Positions 24,879-33,054 of a stretch of DNA of 64,000 bases are shown here, in pieces. The notes below the pieces were generated by a model that ran no database searches, was not told the DNA's origin, and saw only the letters and a program-made list of their open reading frames with translations. A program made the translations under genes and the position numbers. Origin of the DNA: Fictibacillus norfolkensis (lineage in GTDB: Bacteria > Bacillota > Bacilli > Bacillales > Fictibacillaceae); NCBI RefSeq assembly GCF_014836645.1, contig NZ_JACSQM010000004.1:186001-250000 (forward strand), in the 5' to 3' direction. Each line of letters starts with the position of its first letter. Position 1 is the first letter of the stretch.

Positions 24879-26048
24879 ATGGCTATCTATATCATAGATG
24901 GGGCTAGAACGCCGTTCGGATCATATGGGAAATCCTTGACCGGTGTGAATCCGACAGACCTAGGTGAGATATCTGCAGTAGAGGCGATAAAACGTGCTAA
25001 CATTTCTCCAGCAGATATAACGGATGTAGTTTATGGTAATGTTATTCATTCGAGCAAGAATGCCGCATATGTAGCGAGACACACTGCTTTAAAAGCAGGA
25101 GTGCCATCAGACGTTCCTGCCATGCTCGTTAACCGCTTATGTGGATCCGGCATGCAAGCAGTCGTTTCAGCCATGCAGAACCTACGTGATCAGGAAGAAG
25201 GAATTGCGCTTTCTGGAGGCATTGAAAATATGTCACAGTCGCCACACGTTTCTTTTCACCACCGGTTTCATAATCAAAAATTTGGCCCGATCACGTTTGA
25301 TGATATGCTTCTTCAGACGTTAAGTGATGAATACATCGGGTGTGGCATGGGTATAACAGCTGAAAATTTAGCTGATCAATATACCATTTCAAGAGGAGAG
25401 CAAGATGAGTATGCAAGTCTCAGTCATAGAAAAGCGGCTGAAGCAAGAGAGAGTGGAAGATTTACAAAAGAGATCGTTTCAGTACCTTTAAAAAACGGAG
25501 CTCTTTTTACAGAGGATGAAGGGATCAAACCTGAAACATCTGTTTCTTTGCTTGGAGAATTGAGGCCATCTTTTCAAAAAGACGGAACAGTTACAGCAGG
25601 AAATTCTTCTTCTATTAACGATGGCGCCGTGTCACTTATTCTTGCTCACGAAAAATCGGTCAAAGAGAAAGGTTTAAAACCGATCGTAGAGATTGTTTCT
25701 TGGGCAGTAACGGGCGTCGATCCATCGGTGATGGGAATTGGCCCTGTACCTGCGATTCAGAAACTGCTGCAAAAAACAGGTCTTTCCATCGATGACATTG
25801 GTTTGTTTGAAATAAATGAAGCGTTTAGTTCTCAATACTTAGCTGTAGAAAAAGAACTACAATTAGATCGCGAAAAAACAAATGTAAACGGAGGAGCGAT
25901 TGCACTCGGTCACCCTGTAGGTGCGAGTGGTGCAAGGCTGTTGCTTACATTGAGTTATGAAATGAAACAGCGTCAAGAAAAGTATGGAATAGCGAGCCTT
26001 TGTATTGGCGGTGGGCAAGGAATCGCGATGTTACTAAAACTAGTATAA
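24879..26048 (+). CDS. Acetyl-CoA C-acetyltransferase (thiolase) 2
   Basis: A 389-residue thiolase paralogue. The nucleophilic Cys is in VNRLCGSGMQAVVS, followed by INEAFSSQYLA, ALGHPVGASGAR and SLCIGGGQG. It is clearly diverged from the thiolase at 22182, so the two may differ in chain-length or direction (for example synthesis versus breakdown), which cannot be decided by reading. ATG 24879 follows AAAGAGGTGCAATCAC. It ends the cluster at a perfect bidirectional terminator. Confidence 0.9.
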   Translation: MAIYIIDGARTPFGSYGKSLTGVNPTDLGEISAVEAIKRANISPADITDVVYGNVIHSSKNAAYVARHTALKAGVPSDVPAMLVNRLCGSGMQAVVSAMQNLRDQEEGIALSGGIENMSQSPHVSFHHRFHNQKFGPITFDDMLLQTLSDEYIGCGMGITAENLADQYTISRGEQDEYASLSHRKAAEARESGRFTKEIVSVPLKNGALFTEDEGIKPETSVSLLGELRPSFQKDGTVTAGNSSSINDGAVSLILAHEKSVKEKGLKPIVEIVSWAVTGVDPSVMGIGPVPAIQKLLQKTGLSIDDIGLFEINEAFSSQYLAVEKELQLDREKTNVNGGAIALGHPVGASGARLLLTLSYEMKQRQEKYGIASLCIGGGQGIAMLLKLV

Positions 26049-26052
26049 AAAA

Positions 26053-26090
26053 AGTCCCGTGAAGCGATATCGCTTCACGGGACTCTTTAG
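26053..26090. terminator. Bidirectional terminator after the second thiolase
   Basis: AGTCCCGTGAAGCGAT (26053-26068) pairs perfectly with ATCGCTTCACGGGACT (26069-26084), T- and A-rich on either side. Confidence 0.9.
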
Positions 26091-26096
26091 ATTGAA

Positions 26097-27008
26097 TCAT
26101 GCTCGGTGCGTTTCGTAGATTTCAGCAGGAAAAAGAGAACGTAAGGACTCTGACTCCGCTTCACTTAAAGGTGTAGATTCAAAGGTTTTAATATTTTCTA
26201 AAAGTTGTTCAACAGAGCTTGCACCAGCAGCCGCAGTTGCCACCGGCTTTTGTTGCAACACATATTGCAGAGCTGCATGTGTGATGTTTTTATCACCTAA
26301 GACATCTTTAGACTTCTTGATCCTTTTTTGTATGTCAGTGCCGGTGTAATGAAGAAACTTGCCATCAGCACTCTTTTGAAATGCTTTTTCACTCAACCAT
26401 CCTTTTGCAACAGGACCTCTTGCGATAACGCTTATATCCTTTGACGCGAGAAAAGGAAACAGTTCTTCAGGACGTCTATCCAATAAACTGTATTGCATCA
26501 TGATGCTTTGAATATTCGAGTGCTCTGCAAAATATTTAATTGTGTTGGGCCGTATAGATGAAATACCATAATAACGGATATATCCTTCAGAAACGAGTTC
26601 ATCAAAAGCCTCGATCGTTTCATCTAGAGGATCATCAATCGTCCCTCCGTGAAGCTGGTAAAGGTCGATATAATCGGTTTGCAGACGTTTCAGACTGTCT
26701 TTTAACGCAGATTTAATATATGTTTTAGAAGGATTCCACTTCCAGCCGTCTCCAGGTTGACTCCAATCGTTCCCGCCTTTTGTTGCAAGAATGATGTCTT
26801 GTCTAACATCTTTTAGTGTTTTCCCGATAAACTCTTCATTCCATCCAAAGCCATATAGATCCGCTGTGTCAAAATAATTAATGCCATGATCGAGCGCTGT
26901 CTTCACGATTTTCTCGTTCTCGTTTCCAAGCTCAGGAGCAAGTGACATACATCCTAAGCTCAGTTCACTCACATACAGATCAGAAGAACCTAATCTTCTT
27001 TTTTTCAT
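26097..27008 (-). CDS. yqkF: Aldo/keto reductase (YqkF)
   Basis: A 303-residue NADPH-dependent TIM-barrel reductase. Family motifs are the catalytic Asp and Tyr in FDTADLYGFGWNEEFIG, the Lys in ILATKGGN, and DYIDLYQLHG with the His. The C-terminal cofactor-binding part includes AAAGASSVEQLLENI. The ATG at 27008 is preferred (GAGGTG 7 bp upstream) over an in-frame ATG eight codons earlier. Substrate unknown. It follows mciZ on the same strand but a terminator separates them; yqkF and mciZ are also neighbours in B. subtilis. Confidence 0.88.
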   Translation of the reverse strand: MKKRRLGSSDLYVSELSLGCMSLAPELGNENEKIVKTALDHGINYFDTADLYGFGWNEEFIGKTLKDVRQDIILATKGGNDWSQPGDGWKWNPSKTYIKSALKDSLKRLQTDYIDLYQLHGGTIDDPLDETIEAFDELVSEGYIRYYGISSIRPNTIKYFAEHSNIQSIMMQYSLLDRRPEELFPFLASKDISVIARGPVAKGWLSEKAFQKSADGKFLHYTGTDIQKRIKKSKDVLGDKNITHAALQYVLQQKPVATAAAGASSVEQLLENIKTFESTPLSEAESESLRSLFPAEIYETHRA

Positions 27009-27086
27009 TCTTTTCACCTCAACTTCATTCAATTTGTTTCTGTTCTAAACCTATCATAATGACATGGGAAAAGAAAAAAGTCCGCA

Positions 27087-27119
27087 CAAAAAAAACGATG
27101 CGAAGATTGTTTCGCATCG
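27087..27119 (-). terminator. Terminator of mciZ
   Basis: On the minus strand CGATGCGAA and TTCGCATCG (27111-27119 and 27096-27104) form a 9-bp stem followed by nine Ts in RNA sense (27087-27095). Confidence 0.85.
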
Positions 27120-27140
27120 GTCAGTTCCTTTAAAGTGCGT

Positions 27141-27275
27141 TTATTTTTTAGGAGAAGTGGCGTCGATCCAGTCTTGGACTAGTTCATGCTGCTTCATATA
27201 ATTTTGTAGCATATATTTGATCTGCCATGCCTTGCCCACAAGCGTGATCCCTTTAGGTTGAAGATAGATCTTCAT
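27141..27275 (-). CDS. mciZ: MciZ, mother-cell inhibitor of FtsZ
   Basis: A 44-residue protein from ATG 27275 to TAA 27141, with AGGAGG 7-8 bp before the start. Its pattern PKGITLVGKAWQI...LVQDWI matches, from memory, the 40-residue B. subtilis MciZ (PKG-x-x-LVGKAW-x-I, then V-x-DWI). MciZ caps FtsZ filaments in the mother cell after asymmetric division and stops further Z-ring assembly. The location between yqkF and nudF is also as in B. subtilis, where the gene depends on SigE; I could not find a convincing SigE promoter here. The C-terminus is four residues longer (ATSPKK). Confidence 0.85.
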   Translation of the reverse strand: MKIYLQPKGITLVGKAWQIKYMLQNYMKQHELVQDWIDATSPKK

Positions 27276-27372
27276 CTGCTATGCCTCCTCAATGTCCTAT
27301 TAAATGCAGTATTCCAAAGTATGATAGACTTTATGTAGAGAAGAAGATAAATAGACCATTGGAGTGTGGAAA

Positions 27373-27921
27373 ATGGAAAACTTATACGAAAAAACGGTAA
27401 GCAAAGAACAGGTATACAGCGGTAAAGTTATTGATCTATATATAGAAGAAGTTGAACTGCCGAATAAGAAGATAGGAAAACGAGAGGTTGTTAAACACCC
27501 TGGAGCAGTTGCCGTACTAGCAGTAACAGATGAAGGTAAGATGTTAATGGTAGAGCAGTTCCGTAAACCACTCGAAAAGACAATTATTGAAATTCCAGCA
27601 GGTAAGCTTGAAAAAGGAGAAGATCCATTAGAATGTGCCAAGCGTGAATTGTTAGAAGAAACGGGTTATAGCTGTGAATCTATGGAATCCATAGGCTCTT
27701 TCTATACCTCTCCAGGATTTGCAGACGAATTGATCCATCTGTACTATACGAATACTCTTACAAAGCAAGGTGATCAGATGACAGATGAAGATGAATTCTT
27801 AAACGTACTTGAAATAAGCGTAGATGAAGCGAAAGAATGGATGAAACAAGAAAAAATTCATGATGCAAAAACAGCTTACAGTGTCATGTATATGGAGTTA
27901 AAACGTGCACTCCAAAAATAA
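27373..27921 (+). CDS. nudF: ADP-ribose pyrophosphatase (Nudix)
   Basis: A 182-residue Nudix hydrolase that cleaves ADP-ribose to AMP and ribose 5-phosphate. The Nudix box is GKLEKGEDPLECAKRELLEE followed by TGY (G-x5-E-x7-REUxEExGU), preceded by VEQFRKPLEKTIIEIPAG, which marks the ADP-ribose subgroup. The ATG at 27373 is 8 bp after GGAG; an in-frame GTG three codons earlier overlaps that site. The end overlaps the next gene by 17 bp, so the two are cotranscribed. Confidence 0.92.
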   Translation: MENLYEKTVSKEQVYSGKVIDLYIEEVELPNKKIGKREVVKHPGAVAVLAVTDEGKMLMVEQFRKPLEKTIIEIPAGKLEKGEDPLECAKRELLEETGYSCESMESIGSFYTSPGFADELIHLYYTNTLTKQGDQMTDEDEFLNVLEISVDEAKEWMKQEKIHDAKTAYSVMYMELKRALQK

Positions 27922-29110
27922 ACTTGCACCGTTCTTTGCGGATATGCACATTCACATCGGAGCATCTCGAACAGGAAAAGCGATTAAGATTACAGGTTCA
28001 AGGTCCTTGACGCTTCGTAATATCCTACGTGTAGCCAAACATGTAAAAGGTATGGATATCATTGGAATCATCGATTGTCATTCACCTGAAGTACTTCGAG
28101 AATTAAAAGAGCTTAAACAAGAAGGTTTCTTGAGAGAGCTAGAAGAAGGCGGCTTATCGATTAATGGATTAACACTCATACCTGGAGCCGAGATCGAAAT
28201 GAACGATGAACATTGTAAAGGCCCGATCCACGTTCTTGTATACATGCCTAGTATTGCTGCAATGGAGAACTTAAGTCTTTGGCTATCGTCTCGAATGAAG
28301 AACATTCATCTAAGCTCTCAACGGATGTACGGCAGTGCTCTTGAACTTCAGAAGTTTGTGAAGAATTCAGGTGGGTTATTTATTCCTGCTCATATTTTTA
28401 CTCCGTTCAAAAGTTTATACGGAAAAGGTGTAGCCACTTCTCTATCCGAAGTGCTAGATCCGACTTTAATAGATGGTGTTGAGTTAGGTTTAAGTTCGAA
28501 TACCGAGATGGCATCCCGACTAGAAGAGCTTTCATCATTCACCTTCCTAACGAATTCAGATGCACATTCATTAGAGAAGATCGCACGTGAATATCAGATG
28601 CTTTCCTTAAAGGAACCAACTTTTAAAGAATTTAAAATGGCTCTTCAAGGAAAGAAAGGTAGAGAGATTATTGCAAATTATGGTCTCAATCCTTATCTCG
28701 GTAAATACTATAATTCGGTCTGTGAAACATGTTTGGAAGTTTATCTTCTGGACAGTAAGAAGTGCGATAAATGTGGAAGTAAGAAGTTCGTAAAGGGAGT
28801 CAACGATCGGATCAACGAACTTCAAGGTACAAGGACAAGTAAAGTAAACAGACCTCCGTATATTCATCAGATACCGCTCGAGTTCATACCAGGATTAGGT
28901 CCGAAATCTTTAATGAAACTCCGTGAAGCGATTGGGACAGATATGGATATCATACATTCTTCTACAGAAAATCAACTTAAAGAAATTGTAAAACCAGCTA
29001 TAGCAGAACAGATCCTATCTGCTAGAAACGGAGACCTCTCTGTCCAAAAAGGTGGAGGCGGAACTTACGGAAGAGTAATAATAAACCATCCTAGTAAAAG
29101 TAAAAAATAA
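27905..29110 (+). CDS. Endonuclease Q homologue (PHP-fold DNA repair nuclease)
   Basis: A 401-residue protein of the family once known only as TIGR00375. The PHP domain (1-260) keeps metal ligands in FADMHIHIGASRTGKAIKIT (His15, His17), IDCHSPEV, PGAEIEMNDEHC, PAHIFTPF (His163) and NSDAHSLE (Asp219, His221). A C4 zinc finger follows (Cys273, 276, 287, 290) and then a helix-hairpin-helix-like IPGLGPKSLMKLREAIG. This is the EndoQ architecture; EndoQ nicks DNA 5' of hypoxanthine, uracil and abasic sites, and an active bacterial form is known from Bacillus pumilus. GTG 27905 overlaps nudF. Function is by homology. Confidence 0.8.
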   Translation: MHSKNKLAPFFADMHIHIGASRTGKAIKITGSRSLTLRNILRVAKHVKGMDIIGIIDCHSPEVLRELKELKQEGFLRELEEGGLSINGLTLIPGAEIEMNDEHCKGPIHVLVYMPSIAAMENLSLWLSSRMKNIHLSSQRMYGSALELQKFVKNSGGLFIPAHIFTPFKSLYGKGVATSLSEVLDPTLIDGVELGLSSNTEMASRLEELSSFTFLTNSDAHSLEKIAREYQMLSLKEPTFKEFKMALQGKKGREIIANYGLNPYLGKYYNSVCETCLEVYLLDSKKCDKCGSKKFVKGVNDRINELQGTRTSKVNRPPYIHQIPLEFIPGLGPKSLMKLREAIGTDMDIIHSSTENQLKEIVKPAIAEQILSARNGDLSVQKGGGGTYGRVIINHPSKSKK

Positions 29111-29172
29111 GACATACCTTCTCCCCTGATTCATAGAATAGGATTAAGAGATTCGGTGGAGGAGGCTTACAT

Positions 29173-29808
29173 ATGGAGAGTGCGCGTTATTACATGCAGC
29201 GGCATCTAGAAGAGAATAAGACGTTGTATGCGTTTGTTGGTGTTCTCTTTTTAATGGGTGTGATTTTTGGAGCAATTATCGTAAATTCGTTGAGTTTGAA
29301 TCAAAAACAAGATTTATACACGTATTTATCACGTTTTTTTGTTCAAGCTGCAGAAGGTGGCTTTACGAGCAAAACGGATATGTTCTTTCAAAGTTTTGGC
29401 CATTATCTGAAATACATGGGTCTGATGTGGATTCTAGGACTATCCGTGATCGGCCTGCCTGTTATCTTAGTTATGCTGTTCTTAAAAGGAGTAGTAATTG
29501 GTTTTACAGTAGGATTCTTAGTGAATCAAATGGGATGGTACGGTTTTTTATTATCTTTTGTGTCGGTTCTGCCGCAGAACGTTCTATTAATTCCAGCTTT
29601 CATTATTGTAACAGTAGCAGCAGTAGCTTTTTCATTTAAGATGATTCGTCAGCTGGCTTTTAAAAGGCACCACATGCCCTTTTTTCCACAGCTATTAAGG
29701 TATACATTATTAGTTGCGGGTGTAGGTGTTATGGTATTGCTTGCTTCAACGATGGAAGCCTTCTTTACGCCAGCTCTGATGGAACAAGTAATCAAATGGT
29801 CAATATAA
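29173..29808 (+). CDS. spoIIM: Stage II sporulation protein M
   Basis: A 211-residue membrane protein with five helices, part of the SpoIIDMP peptidoglycan-degrading complex that thins septal wall and drives engulfment. The N-terminal ENKTLYAFVGVLFLMGVIFG helix and the NVLLIPAFIIVTVAAVAFSF segment are typical of SpoIIM. ATG 29173 follows GGTGGAGGAGGCTTAC. The SigE-type CATACCTT at 29113-29120 lies at a suitable distance but lacks a good -35, so SigE control, known in B. subtilis, is not shown here. Its place before fur and xerD is conserved. Confidence 0.93.
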   Translation: MESARYYMQRHLEENKTLYAFVGVLFLMGVIFGAIIVNSLSLNQKQDLYTYLSRFFVQAAEGGFTSKTDMFFQSFGHYLKYMGLMWILGLSVIGLPVILVMLFLKGVVIGFTVGFLVNQMGWYGFLLSFVSVLPQNVLLIPAFIIVTVAAVAFSFKMIRQLAFKRHHMPFFPQLLRYTLLVAGVGVMVLLASTMEAFFTPALMEQVIKWSI

Positions 29809-29868
29809 CCAGGAAGAATAATTATTTATTTATAATAAGTTTAAATCGTTAATTAAAATGAGTTTAAA

Positions 29869-29897
29869 TTGACAACTTTTTTCTCCATGCTTATAAT
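29869..29897 (+). promoter_or_regulatory. Sigma-A promoter of fur
   Basis: Perfect TTGACA (29869-29874), 17-bp spacer and TATAAT (29892-29897). The -10 lies in TTATAATTATC, whose left half equals a PerR-box half-site; a TTATT-TAT-AATAA dyad lies at 29826-29838. Confidence 0.85.
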
Positions 29898-29928
29898 TAT
29901 CTTGTGCGTACATAAGGAGGAAAAGGGT

Positions 29929-30399
29929 ATGGAAAGCAGAATCGACCGTATCAAAAAACAGCTGCATTCACAAAGCTATAAGCTGACTCCACAGCGTGAG
30001 GCGACCGTTAGAGTCCTCCTCGAAAACGAAGAAGATCACTTAAGTGCGGAAGATGTTTATCTGCTCGTAAAAGAAAAGGCGCCAGAGATTGGATTGGCGA
30101 CCGTTTACCGTACTCTGGAACTCTTAACCGAGCTTAAAGTAGTAGATAAGATTAACTTTGGTGATGGGGTTTCCCGTTACGATCTTAGAACAGAGGGTGC
30201 GGACCATTTTCATCATCATCTCGTTTGCATTGAATGTGGAGCGGTGGATGAAATACAAGAAGACCTTCTTGGCGATGTGGAAAAAGTAGTTGAAGAAGGC
30301 TGGAATTTTAAAATTAAAGATCACAGACTGACATTTCATGGGATCTGTCACAGATGTCATCCTAAGGATAATAATGAAGGTGAAGGAAGCGAAGAGTAG
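29929..30399 (+). CDS. fur: Ferric uptake regulator Fur
   Basis: A 156-residue metal-sensing repressor. The winged helix carries YKLTPQREATVRVLLENEED and the recognition helix GLATVYRTLELLTEL; the sensing site includes DHFHHHLVCIECG, and the structural zinc site is built by CIECG and GICHRCH. ATG 29929 lies 6 bp after ATAAGGAGGAAAAG. It is monocistronic between its own sigma-A promoter and a terminator. Of the Bacillus paralogues Fur, PerR and Zur, the neighbours spoIIM and yqzK-xerD identify it as Fur. Confidence 0.93.
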   Translation: MESRIDRIKKQLHSQSYKLTPQREATVRVLLENEEDHLSAEDVYLLVKEKAPEIGLATVYRTLELLTELKVVDKINFGDGVSRYDLRTEGADHFHHHLVCIECGAVDEIQEDLLGDVEKVVEEGWNFKIKDHRLTFHGICHRCHPKDNNEGEGSEE

Positions 30400-30413
30400 C
30401 GCTTCCTTTTTGT
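30383..30413 (+). terminator. Terminator of fur
   Basis: AAGGAAGCG (30383-30391) pairs with CGCTTCCTT (30400-30408), followed by TTTGTTTTTTG. Confidence 0.8.
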
Positions 30414-30599
30414 TTTTTGCTCAACAATATCGAGTTGGTGGATTTTCGAAAAGGATTTCATACTCATTTAGAAGATATTAGGCAAAGAATATTTACAAAG
30501 TCTCAAGAATCGGGTAACGTATGAGTTGTAGATTTAAGTTTTATGTATAATCGGGGAACATGTGGGCATAACCTGTACTATATGAGGACAGGGGTGGAC

Positions 30600-30830
30600 A
30601 TGATGATTTCCTGGATGAAAATCGTTTGGAATACAACAAAGGTGTTCTTTGCTTTTTCAATTTGCACGCTCGTGTTTTATTTCGGTTTGCTTTGGATTAA
30701 TTCAGAATATGAAAACTATCATAGATATGACGAACCAAAAGGTAAAGCTGTTAAAGTCTTTAACTTGAGTTCTGATAAGGACTCAAACCCTGTAAAAAGA
30801 CTTTTTTATTTTTATCAAACGGGTGAGTAA
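30600..30830 (+). CDS. yqzK: DUF4227 small membrane protein (YqzK)
   Basis: A 76-residue protein with one membrane helix ([20 protein letters not shown]) and a following charged motif, [20 protein letters not shown], that marks DUF4227/YqzK. It starts with a tandem ATG-ATG (30600 and 30603) after GGGGTGG, so either may be used; a longer in-frame opening further upstream has no ribosome site. It precedes xerD by 11 bp, as in B. subtilis, and is probably cotranscribed. Function unknown. Confidence 0.82.
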   Translation: MMISWMKIVWNTTKVFFAFSICTLVFYFGLLWINSEYENYHRYDEPKGKAVKVFNLSSDKDSNPVKRLFYFYQTGE

Positions 30831-30841
30831 GGAGGGGTAGA

Positions 30842-31732
30842 GTGAACGAACATGTTCAGGATTTTCTTCAATACATTATTGTAGAACGAGCCCTCTCAAA
30901 GAACACAATCGACTCCTATAAGAGAGATTTAACTCAATATGTACGATATCTCCAAAAAGTCGAATCTCTTGAAACTATTCATGAGATTGACCGTAATCAT
31001 ATAATCGGGTATCTTTTATTTTTAAAAGAGAATGGTAAGGCTTCCACGACGCTAGCACGCAACATTGCGTCTATTCGGTCTTTTCACCAGTTTCTTCTAA
31101 GAGAGAAGGTCTCTAGTCAAGATCCTTCTGTACATATTGAAACACCTAAAACAGAGCGGAAGCTTCCGAAAGTTCTATCTACAGATGAGGTTGAAGCACT
31201 GTTAGACACACCTGCATCAAACGATCCATTCTCACAAAGAGATAAGGGCATGCTCGAGCTATTGTATGCAACAGGCATTCGAGTCTCAGAACTTGTGCAG
31301 CTTAATATAGGAGATGTCCATTTAGATATGGGATTCATCCGCTGTATAGGTAAAGGGAACAAAGAAAGAATCATCCCTTTAGGAAAGATGGCCCAAACAG
31401 CAATCGAACGATATCTGCATAATGGACGTTCAATCATGTTAAAAGGCAAGAAGACGGATGCACTCTTTTTGAATCATCACGGAAATCGTTTGTCTCGCCA
31501 GGGATTTTGGAAGATATTAAAGCAACTAGCAAGAAAAGCTCATATCGAGAAGGAACTTACACCGCATACACTTCGTCATTCGTTCGCCACACATCTATTA
31601 GAAAACGGAGCGGATCTGCGTGCTGTGCAAGAGATGTTAGGACATGCTGATATTTCCACAACACAAATTTATACACATGTAACGAAAACAAGATTAAAAG
31701 ATGTATACTCCGCCTTCCATCCGAGGGCGTGA
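30842..31732 (+). CDS. xerD: Site-specific tyrosine recombinase XerD
   Basis: A 296-residue recombinase that, with XerC/CodV, resolves chromosome dimers at dif. The catalytic residues are all present: Arg in [13 protein letters not shown], Lys in [13 protein letters not shown], His-x-x-Arg in [19 protein letters not shown], His in [11 protein letters not shown] and the nucleophile Tyr in IYTHV. The SAM-like N-terminal domain ([19 protein letters not shown]) binds DNA. GTG 30842 follows AAGGAGGGGTAGA. Position after yqzK and before drm matches B. subtilis (ripX). Confidence 0.95.
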   Translation: MNEHVQDFLQYIIVERALSKNTIDSYKRDLTQYVRYLQKVESLETIHEIDRNHIIGYLLFLKENGKASTTLARNIASIRSFHQFLLREKVSSQDPSVHIETPKTERKLPKVLSTDEVEALLDTPASNDPFSQRDKGMLELLYATGIRVSELVQLNIGDVHLDMGFIRCIGKGNKERIIPLGKMAQTAIERYLHNGRSIMLKGKKTDALFLNHHGNRLSRQGFWKILKQLARKAHIEKELTPHTLRHSFATHLLENGADLRAVQEMLGHADISTTQIYTHVTKTRLKDVYSAFHPRA

Positions 31733-31750
31733 GCTTTCTTTTTTCGATAA

Positions 31751-31770
31751 GATGTCAGACTTCTGACATC
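31751..31770. promoter_or_regulatory. 20-bp perfect palindrome upstream of drm
   Basis: GATGTCAGA (31751-31759) and TCTGACATC (31762-31770) are inverted arms with a 2-bp centre. The centre is too short for a terminator loop, so an operator is more likely. It is 76 bp before the drm start. Confidence 0.55.
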
Positions 31771-31845
31771 ATCAAGCATTTGTTTGTTGTTTCTGCTATA
31801 AGGAAATAGTAAATAAAGTGAATGTACGAATTTCAGGAGGACAAA

Positions 31846-33030
31846 ATGAAACAATCACGTTTTAAGAGAACATTTTTAGTCGTAATGGATTCTGTAGGAA
31901 TTGGTGAAGCGCCAGATGCAGAAAAATTCGGAGATAAAGGAGCTCACACGCTAGGGCACATTGCACGTGAGATGAACGGCCTCAACGTTCCGAACATGGA
32001 AAAGCTAGGCCTTGGAAACATTGACTCGACAATGGAAGGAATTCAGAAAGCAACCAATCCAATCGGACATTATGCGAAACTTCCTGAACTTTCAAATGGT
32101 AAAGATACGATGACGGGACATTGGGAGATCATGGGTCTTCACATAAAAGAACCTTTTCAAACGTTTCCGGATGGCTTTCCTGATGAGTTGATCGATATGC
32201 TTACCGAAAAATGGGGTAGAGGAATTCTTGGTAACAAAGCAGCTTCAGGTACAGAGATTATTACTGAGCTTGGAGAAGAACATGTGAAGACTGGTAAGCT
32301 GATCGTTTACACGTCTGCTGACTCAGTACTTCAGATTGCAGCTCATGAAGATGTCGTTCCTCTAGAAGAATTATATGAGATCTGTGAAACGGCAAGAGAA
32401 ATGACACGTGATGGCAAGTATATGCTGGGAAGAATCATAGCCCGTCCGTTTAAAGGTGAGCCAGGAGCATTTGAAAGAACGTCTAACCGTCACGACTACG
32501 CTTTAAAACCTTTCGGAAGAACAGTAATGAACGAGTTAGAAGACTCAGGTTACGACAGCATCGCACTAGGTAAGATCTCTGATATCTTTGATGGTGAAGG
32601 TGTGACAAAAGCCATTCGTACAAAATCGAACATGGATGGAATGGACAAGCTGGTAAAGTCGATGGATGAAGACTTTACAGGTCTCAACTTTTTGAACTTG
32701 GTTGATTTTGATGCATTGTTCGGACATAGAAGAGATCCTAAAGGATATGGTCAGGCATTAGAAGAATTTGATGCTCGATTACCAGAGGTTCTAGAAAAGC
32801 TAAGAGAAGACGATCTGCTTATCATCACAGCTGACCATGGAAACGATCCTGTTCATCATGGTACAGATCATACACGTGAATACGTGCCATTGATGGTGTA
32901 TTACAAAGGCATTAAAGAAGGTAAAGAACTTAACGTAGGTAACACGTTCGCAGATATTGGTGCAACGATCGCTGAGATCTATGATGTGAAAAAACCAAGT
33001 ATCGGTCAAAGCTTTTTAAATCAACTTTAA
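31846..33030 (+). CDS. drm: Phosphopentomutase
   Basis: A 394-residue alkaline-phosphatase-fold enzyme that interconverts (deoxy)ribose 1-phosphate and 5-phosphate. Metal and catalytic motifs are [17 protein letters not shown], the nucleophile Thr in [29 protein letters not shown] and the C-terminal [22 protein letters not shown] 31846 lies 5 bp after TTTCAGGAGGAC. It opens a nucleoside-salvage run with purine nucleoside phosphorylase and pyrimidine nucleoside phosphorylase, whose sugar phosphates it feeds into central metabolism. Confidence 0.95.
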   Translation: MKQSRFKRTFLVVMDSVGIGEAPDAEKFGDKGAHTLGHIAREMNGLNVPNMEKLGLGNIDSTMEGIQKATNPIGHYAKLPELSNGKDTMTGHWEIMGLHIKEPFQTFPDGFPDELIDMLTEKWGRGILGNKAASGTEIITELGEEHVKTGKLIVYTSADSVLQIAAHEDVVPLEELYEICETAREMTRDGKYMLGRIIARPFKGEPGAFERTSNRHDYALKPFGRTVMNELEDSGYDSIALGKISDIFDGEGVTKAIRTKSNMDGMDKLVKSMDEDFTGLNFLNLVDFDALFGHRRDPKGYGQALEEFDARLPEVLEKLREDDLLIITADHGNDPVHHGTDHTREYVPLMVYYKGIKEGKELNVGNTFADIGATIAEIYDVKKPSIGQSFLNQL

Positions 33031-33054
33031 GGTTAAGTTAAGGGGGAAATGAAC

